Source of the DNA: Karstenula rhodostoma CBS 690.94
Lineage: Eukaryota; Ascomycota; Dothideomycetes; Pleosporales; Didymosphaeriaceae
Direction of reading: 5' to 3'
Assembly: GCA_010093485.1 (NCBI GenBank)
Contig: MU001492.1
Location: forward strand, 2,837,334-2,901,333
DNA length: 64,000 nt
Under the pieces are notes generated by a model. The model saw nothing but the letters and a program-made list of their open reading frames with translations, was not told where the DNA came from and did no database searches. Position 1 is the stretch's first letter. Every line of letters starts with the position of its first letter. The position numbers and the translations under genes were made by a program. Shown piece after piece: positions 57,999-64,000 of this stretch.

Positions 57999-58202
57999 TC
58001 GGGGGGCGGGGATGTTCAAAGTCGAGGGCGTCGTGGACGCGTCTAACGTCGGGGCGGACACGCGCTGAACTCCACCGCGCTGGCTCGCAGGCGCCAAGCC
58101 GTCCTCGCCGGGAAGCACTTGACCTCACACCGCGGCGCCCGCACCCACGCCCACGCCCACACCCACACTCGCAATTGAGCCCCCCCGCCCCGCCCGCCCA
58201 CC
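57999..58202. promoter_or_regulatory. Shared divergent promoter of the MBF-type factor and NDUFB7
   Basis: Only about 200 bp separate the two start codons, so the two genes very likely share promoter DNA. It contains ACGCGT at 58037-58042 and a C/A-rich tract next to the NDUFB7 ATG. Confidence 0.6.
58037..58042. promoter_or_regulatory. MCB-type ACGCGT element
   Basis: Exact MluI cell-cycle box core, the site bound by MBF complexes in yeasts. It lies about 40 bp upstream of the start codon of the MBF-type factor itself. A single six-base match has a substantial chance background. Confidence 0.4.
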
Positions 58203-58695
58203 ATGACCGTCACCGACACCCTCAAGAACGCTGTCGGCCTTTCCGGCGGCGAGCCCCAGAGTCAGTGGCCCCCGCAATGCCTCGCGGAACGGCCCGCGAA
58301 GAACACCTGCTGATGCGTACACACAGAGGCCACCCGCGAGGAAATGAGCGCTGCCCGCCTGCCGCTCGCCTACAGAGACTCGTGCGCACACCTGCTCATC
58401 CCGCTGAACCGGTGTCGCTTCGACGAGTTCTACCTGCCCTGGAAGTGCGAGGTACGCCTGCCTACCCGCGAGCTTGCAAGACCAACTGCAATCAAACCCG
58501 CGAGCTTGCAGGACCCCCCACGATCAAACCCCAAGCTCGCCAACCTGCACAGAATCGAACCCCGAGAACGGCTCACTAACACCCCCACAGGACGAGCGAC
58601 ATTCGTACGAAAAGTGCCAGTACGAGGAGTTCAAGCTGCGCGTGAAGAAGATGGACGAGCTGCGGGCGGCCAGGGACGGCACGCGGAGCAACTGA
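58203..58695 (+). CDS. Complex I subunit NDUFB7/B18
   Basis: Accessory subunit of mitochondrial NADH:ubiquinone oxidoreductase, on the intermembrane-space side. Exons 58203-58260, 58327-58451 and 58591-58695 give 95 residues. The hallmark twin CX9C motif is present: CAHLLIPLNRC and CEDERHSYEKC, the second formed across the exon 2/3 junction, followed by YEEFKLRVKKM. Such proteins enter through the MIA40 disulphide relay and have no cleaved presequence, in agreement with the start MTVTDTLKNAVG. Intron 1 uses GTCAGT. Intron 2 contains a 32-bp tandem duplication. Confidence 0.93.
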
Positions 58696-59309
58696 GCTCT
58701 CCCACGCCGGCGGAGCGGAGCAGAGCTGAGGAGCAGAGCAGAGCAGAGGAATAGACCAGACGCGGTGCTAGCTTGACGCTGCATGTATATATCCGCGGCA
58801 TCGGAATTGATCACCTTTCAGCATCTTTCATGGATTGCATGCACCATGTACGTTGTTCTTTGCGTTAAGCTGGTGAAGTGGGTGCGGAGATGTGCTTTTG
58901 ACGACGAAGGGGTGTATGAGATTGCCGCGGTGGGAGTGAGTATGTGGGGAACTTTGGACGTTGAGTTTCCCTGAAGAGTGCAGAGGACCCGTTGAGCGGC
59001 TTTGGCGAAGAACGGAAACGACATGCCCGCAGCGTGCATGTTTCCTTTCGGCAAGCGCGACTGAGTATCCTTTCGCAGGTCCGCGCCGTACTCGCGGGGT
59101 GTTTTTCGACATGGGCCCTGGCGGTCTCGTGCGCGTTAATATCAACTATTGGGATCGCTACTGCCATCGTCCTCGACTTGTGGGCCGAATGCTGATTCCA
59201 TGCACGCTCTAACGCTCTACGCAGAAGACTATCCAACCAGAACACACGTTCCACCCCCCTCCTCAGTGCCACACCGCAGCCATCCACGCAAAGTCTACCA
59301 CCGGACATA
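58696..59309. other. Intergenic region between convergent genes
   Basis: 3' flanks of NDUFB7 and the acyl-CoA synthetase. A GAGCAGA-type repeat lies at 58723-58748. No gene seen. Confidence 0.5.
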
Positions 59310-61214
59310 CTACAGCTTCGCCTTGACCCCCGCCGCCTCCGCCTCCGCCTTCGCCATCTCCCGCAACTCCTTCCTCAGTATCTTACCAGACTGCCAATCA
59401 TCAGCTCACCTCCCACCCCATCTCAACATAAAACTTACAGGATTCTTAGGTATCGCCTCCATGAAGACGACGCCTCCGTCCAGCCGCTTGGCCCGCGACA
59501 CCCGCTCAGCCAGCCACGTCTTGATGGCGTCGGCGACCTGGGGCGTTGCTTGCGACGGCGTCCGGGGAACGATGTAAGCGCGGGGGAGCTCTTCGTCGTT
59601 GCTAGGGGGTGGTTAGGAAGATGGAGAGGAAGGGACGACAGGGAAAGGGTGGGGACGTACAGTGTGATGCCGATGACGGCGACGTCTTGGACGGAGGGGT
59701 GGTCGAGGAGGAGGGCTTCGAGCTCGGCGGGCGCGACTTGGAGGCCTTTGACTTTGATGAGTTCCTGGGTCGCGTTAGCGCTCTCGTTGTCACATTGTTC
59801 GTGAAAGGAAAAAAAAAGACGGGGGGGGAGACGGGGAGACACGCACCTTCTTCCGATCAACGACGTGGATCTCGTTGTCCTCGTCAATGTACGCGACGTC
59901 ACCTGTCTTCAGCCACCCATCCGGCGTGAGCGTCTCCCGCGTCGCCTCCGGCTTCCCCCAATACCCCTTCATCACGTTCGGCGCGCGGATCCAGATCTCG
60001 CCGCGCTCCCCGCGCGGCGCTTCCACCTTGCCCTCGTCATCCAGCACGAGCTTCGCCTCGCAGTTGGGCAGGAGTTCGCCAACCGCCCCGTTGCGCGAGA
60101 CCTTGTCTGGGTCCGCCGTCGTCGCGGCGCAGGTCAGCTCCGTCATGCCCCAGCCCTGCTTCACGTTTACGCGGCGGTCGGGCCACAGCTTCTCGAACTC
60201 CTCTGCGATCTCGCGGCCGAGCGGCGCGGCGCCGCTCCCGACCTTCACCACCGAACTCAGATCGAAGTTCTGGACCGCGGGGTGCTTCGCCATGGCGACG
60301 ATGACGGGCGGCACCAGCACCAGGTCCGTGATCTGGTACTTCTGGATGTACTGCAGCATCTCGATGAAGTCGAACTTGGGCATCACGTACACGGGGAGCC
60401 GCATCTTTGTGGCGTTGACGCAGAACAGCGCCTGCGCCATGGCGTGGTACATGGGGAGGAAGCAGAGATGTTTTATGCTTGGGCGCCGCTGGGCGTAGTC
60501 GGCCGCCATGGTCGACATCCACATCTGCTGCGCCGAGTTGGCGACGTAGTTTGCGTGCGTGATCATGACGCCCTTGGCCAGCCCCGTGGTCCCGGAGCTG
60601 TAGTTGAGTGCGACGACGGTGTCGAGCTCGGCGGGCGTGCGCAGGTCGGGCCACGCGTAGGCGCGGCCGTCGGCTTCGGACGCGAGGAGCGTCGTCCAGT
60701 GGCGGATGGTGCCGCCCAGGGCAGGCGCGTGGTTCTCGACCGTCCGGCCCTCGAAGGTCGCGACGCCGTCGTCGAAGACGAAGACGCTGGACGCGGGGAG
60801 CCCCGCTTCCTGCGCGGCCGCAATGCCCGTGTCCAGGCTGCCCTCCGCGCAGAGGAGGTACTTCGCGCCCGAGTCTTTGAGTTGGTAGGCTAGCTCTCGC
60901 GCGACGTAGGTCGGGTTTGCGCCCGTGTAGATGCCGCCGGCCATGATGATGCCCATCATGACGGTGGGGAAGAAGAGCGTGTTTCCGGAGAAGAGCAGCA
61001 CGCGCTCGCCGGGCTGGAGCCCCGCGCGGAGCAAGCCAACCGCAAGTCGCTGTGCATAGAGGCGGTAGGTGTGCACGGAAATGTAGTATTTCTCTGGGTA
61101 TTTGGCTGAGATGAGAGCTGGGGTCTTTGGGAGGTCGGCCGTAGGCGAATCGAAGAGGTATGTTGGCAGGGAGACTTGCGGGATGTCGAAAGACCAGCGC
61201 GATTTCAGCACCAT
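59310..61214 (-). CDS. Peroxisomal acyl-CoA synthetase / 4-coumarate-CoA ligase-like enzyme
   Basis: Activates a carboxylic acid to its CoA thioester through an acyl-adenylate. Four minus-strand exons (61214-59847, 59764-59661, 59601-59439, 59390-59310) give 571 residues. Adenylation motifs: YSSGTTGLAKG (phosphate loop), LPMYHAMAQ, GSGAAPLGREIAEEF, QGWGMTELTC, DGWLKTGDVAYID with DRKK, then ELIKVKGLQVAPAELEALLL and the catalytic lysine region NPSGKILRKEL. The protein ends VKAKL: AKL is a functional-type PTS1 signal, so it is predicted to be peroxisomal. The substrate (fatty, phenylpropanoid or other acid) cannot be told from sequence; clade resemblance is to fungal 4CL-like ligases. Confidence 0.94.
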
Positions 61215-62194
61215 TGTGAGGTTTTTTGCGGGTTGGTACCCTGTGAAATAATCCTTCTATTCGCGTCAAGTGTTCAGAGGTCCAATTGAAGCTGTGGATC
61301 TTGCAACGGCGATATGTCCCGGGTGAGAGGTCGTGTAACCGTCGAGCTTGGATCCGAAGAGTGAATCAGTTTGGGAAGGCCCTATACAATCGTTGCTACC
61401 GACACTAAGCCGAGGAAGATGTATGCCCTCCTGCCTAATGAGTCTGGCCAAGGTCAGCCAACGTTCAATCTCGCGCCAATTCTCGCACTACCTCAAAGCA
61501 TATACCTGTAGCTAACCGCTCCAACGCGTTCCTGCTGGTGCGAAGCAAGTCCAAAGAAAAACGAAGGCAACAGAAGTACGAACCTCGGCGACAACTGTGT
61601 TAGCCACTCTCCGAGGCACACCACACCTCCCTAAGCGCGCACTCCATCACGCTCGCCCCAGGAACGGAACGGAGCCCCACGCACGCTTGTTGCCGTGCGG
61701 GGTGGATCTGGGGTCGCTGGAGCGAACCGAGGCATTGTTCAAACTGGGGCTAGCGATCCATGGTGGCGAGCTGTCGTGGGGTTTCCGTGCCGATAGGCTC
61801 GCTCTTGAGATAGCAAACTCATCTCAATCGTCTAGGTACGGCAGGAGCGATGTGCTCTCAATCGATCGCAGTGGATGGGTGGGGGTGAAGTTTCGAAGCA
61901 AAGTACGACGTTGGAAGATTGGAACCCAGTCATGTGGTTTGTGCGACGCGGGCGCTGCCACATTTCGTTTCGCGCTGCCTTGAACCACCCACCGGTAACG
62001 CGACACATTCTCCAGGTGTACTTACTTTCCATCTATGCACAATTCTTCCGCGCGCCGAGGTATCCATGAACCTGAAACCGGGTAGTACTTGTCCACCAAA
62101 CCAGTCACGTGTAGAATTTACTGCATACAGGCTCCTTGGCCATGAAATACCATTCATCCTGTGGCAGGTTCAATTTCCCCAACCCCACCACACA
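61215..62194. other. Intergenic region
   Basis: About 1 kb containing the promoter of the acyl-CoA synthetase and the 3' flank of the membrane protein gene. Short frames only. Confidence 0.5.
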
Positions 62195-63979
62195 CTACCC
62201 AAATATCTCACCCCGCCAAGGCACCCTAACAGTAGCCTTCCCACTCTCCTCCACCCTCAGCTTCTTCTGCTCCCCATACCTATCCACGGCCCCATACTTC
62301 ACGCCCATACCCCCCCTCTCCACAGTGATCATATCCGGCGTCGTGTTCCCATCCAACCCCTCCATCAGCGGTGCTCCAAACGCCCGCGCAATCTCCAACG
62401 GATTCAAACTGACTTTGCGGCCCAGCTCCCAGAAGCCGTAGTAGAGGGGGATAACAGCCGCGACGCCGAGCAATGAGACGGCTATCCCTAGCGCGACGAG
62501 CAGGGGAGAGGTGTGGTAGACGGGAAGCGTGCGGTGGCCTGTTACGGGGATGCGCTGTGTCCAGGAAGAGCGTAGGCTGACTAGCGCAGCGCCTGTGAGC
62601 GAAGGGGCGAAGAGAGATGCTGGTGCTGTGGCTGTGGCGATTGTGGTGTGGAAAGCGAGGGTTTGCATCAGGTTGATCATGTCGGGCATCGGGTCGCTCC
62701 AGGTGGTTCCGCAGAGTGCATCTTCGCCTGTGCTTGGTGAGTACTTTGCGCTGTAGACGGCGCTGGGGTCGTTGGTGAATAGTGCTGGGTCGACTGTGGA
62801 GTTCGAGCATGTTGTTGCAGCCACCGAAGTATCTGTGCTTCTTGGTGAGTTGGTGAGGTTTGCGGTATGTACGCATTTGGTGTGGTCGAGTTGACTGAAA
62901 TCTGGGGAGGCGGACACGTTCACTGATACCGAGGGAAAGAGTGTGTTGAGTGCAAGCGGCCAGTAGGTTTCCATGATTGCATTGTCGGTAGTCGACACCG
63001 CATCGTAGACCTGAGAGGTGGGGATGTCAATTCTCCGATCAATTGTACCGTTTGTGAGAACGAATGGAATGTCGCTTTTCGTTGGCGTAAGAGTGCACGT
63101 CTGAACGTGGACATCGCCGCTACATGACGTCGTGTTCTTATGGATACTGTTCAAGACTAAGCGGTCGTGTGCCGATTCGTAGCTGGTAGAGAAAAAGGTC
63201 GAGCTTAGGCTTGTTGTTCTACGGAACTCGCAGTTGCTCTTGCACTGCTCAGTTGTACAAGCTTTGCACTCTTGTAGAAGAGTGTTGAGGTCGGTATGTC
63301 GAATTGACGAGTCACAGGTGACTTTGAACGTGTAGCCTTTGACAACCCCGACGCAGTAGTCGCCACACGAAGCAGGCTGGTCGTAGGCAAGCGGATTCCC
63401 TGCGCCCAGGCCCTTGACCAGCTCTGCAAAGAATGGTGTCACACCGCCCTGCTCGAGGGGGTTCGATCCCTTATTGGTGAAGAATTCCACCAGCGGATGA
63501 GGAGCTATCTTGAGGTCCACCATGCCGCTCAAGCTTTTGTGGGTGTTGTCGGAAATGGTTAAAGCGCGTTGAAATAAGGGACCTCTTGCAAATGACACCG
63601 ATGCCAACACGCATGCTACTGCAACAAGATTGAATCTCACTCGCGATATCCTTCTGGCAGCGGGCCACAAATACATCGACTCGTAGGTGTCGTGAAGCGC
63701 GTCGAGCGTAGTCCCTTGCAACAACTGCCGCCAAAATCGTATCACAACACCTTCCACCAGGGCAAACAAAATCAAGAAAATCATCATCATCTCGAATACG
63801 GAGATGTAGACATGCGGTTGAGCATTGTCGCGTCCGATCTTCCAGTCGTCCATGGTGGTACCATGGCTTGCCAGAAGTATACCAGCGGACGCGCCGGTCA
63901 ACAGCACGATGAGAAAGAGAGCTCCAGCGCCCCACCAAGGAAATCGCATCCAGACACCATTCATCCAAGGTTCGAGCAT
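62195..63979 (-). CDS. Large fungal membrane protein of unknown function, may extend past the window
   Basis: A 594-codon uninterrupted frame. Hydrophobic segments near the N-terminus (WWGAGALFLIVLLTGASAG, then MMMIFLILFALVEGVVI, then FNLVAVACVLASVSFA) are followed by a large region rich in cysteines (CGDYCVG, CKACTTEQCKSNC) and NxS/T sites that is probably extracellular or lumenal. A further membrane segment near the C-terminus (LLVALGIAVSLLGVAAVIPL) precedes a short hydrophilic tail. Fungal genomes hold many such proteins of one N-terminal and one C-terminal membrane block around a glycosylated loop; none has a firm function that I know. The frame stays open upstream of ATG 63979 to the window edge, so the true start may lie outside. 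Confidence 0.8.
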   Translation of the reverse strand: MLEPWMNGVWMRFPWWGAGALFLIVLLTGASAGILLASHGTTMDDWKIGRDNAQPHVYISVFEMMMIFLILFALVEGVVIRFWRQLLQGTTLDALHDTYESMYLWPAARRISRVRFNLVAVACVLASVSFARGPLFQRALTISDNTHKSLSGMVDLKIAPHPLVEFFTNKGSNPLEQGGVTPFFAELVKGLGAGNPLAYDQPASCGDYCVGVVKGYTFKVTCDSSIRHTDLNTLLQECKACTTEQCKSNCEFRRTTSLSSTFFSTSYESAHDRLVLNSIHKNTTSCSGDVHVQTCTLTPTKSDIPFVLTNGTIDRRIDIPTSQVYDAVSTTDNAIMETYWPLALNTLFPSVSVNVSASPDFSQLDHTKCVHTANLTNSPRSTDTSVAATTCSNSTVDPALFTNDPSAVYSAKYSPSTGEDALCGTTWSDPMPDMINLMQTLAFHTTIATATAPASLFAPSLTGAALVSLRSSWTQRIPVTGHRTLPVYHTSPLLVALGIAVSLLGVAAVIPLYYGFWELGRKVSLNPLEIARAFGAPLMEGLDGNTTPDMITVERGGMGVKYGAVDRYGEQKKLRVEESGKATVRVPWRGEIFG

Positions 63980-64000
63980 GTGGCGAGGATGGCGAAAATA

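Noticed and set aside
59865..60893. 342-codon plus-strand frame
   Set aside because: Shadow of the acyl-CoA synthetase in GC-rich coding sequence; no protein-like pattern.

Overview
This window reads as nuclear DNA of a filamentous ascomycete (Pezizomycotina). Genes carry short GT-AG introns, mostly about 45-140 nt and often with CTAAC-type branch sites. They include fungus-typical families such as HET-domain proteins, an APSES-ankyrin MBF factor, a PTPA activator, Caf16 and a secreted GH31 enzyme. The class is inferred only; a Dothideomycete would fit. Exon boundaries were worked out by eye from splice signals, reading frame and family resemblance, and each junction listed keeps the frame open.

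Layout. 0-23 kb is conserved housekeeping: a 5'-truncated PI-specific phospholipase C, a 5.5 kb gene-poor stretch full of simple repeats, the UPF1 helicase, a PFK-2/FBPase-2 paralogue lacking the phosphatase histidine, TOM40 and TOM22 as convergent neighbours, a MOD5-type tRNA isopentenyltransferase, an aldehyde dehydrogenase and a Caf16 ABC ATPase. 23-34 kb is an accessory island. It holds a broken HET gene, a HET-ankyrin-transmembrane gene with one in-frame TAG, and, convergent to them, an apparently intact five-exon gene that fuses a Pro/Tyr/Gln/Ser-rich N-terminus, a CorA-like GMN membrane module and ankyrin repeats. 34-43 kb has a secreted alpha-glucosidase, a perfect 212-bp TA-flanked MITE that carries splice signals in its terminal repeats, an Smr protein ending in a CaaX box, a Use1-type SNARE and a small three-exon gene. 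43-64 kb has a C2H2 regulator with a long leader and a hidden first exon, a thiol glutathione peroxidase, a PP2A activator, an EamA transporter, an MBF-type cell-cycle factor divergent from complex I subunit NDUFB7/B18, an acyl-CoA synthetase ending in AKL and a large membrane protein of unknown function that reaches the right edge.

Most genes are independent housekeeping functions. Functional grouping is visible in TOM40/TOM22 (one translocase) and in the 23.6-33.9 kb island, whose domain content resembles fungal self/non-self recognition genes. That island is the best candidate for an undescribed system, although both HET genes look damaged in this strain or assembly.
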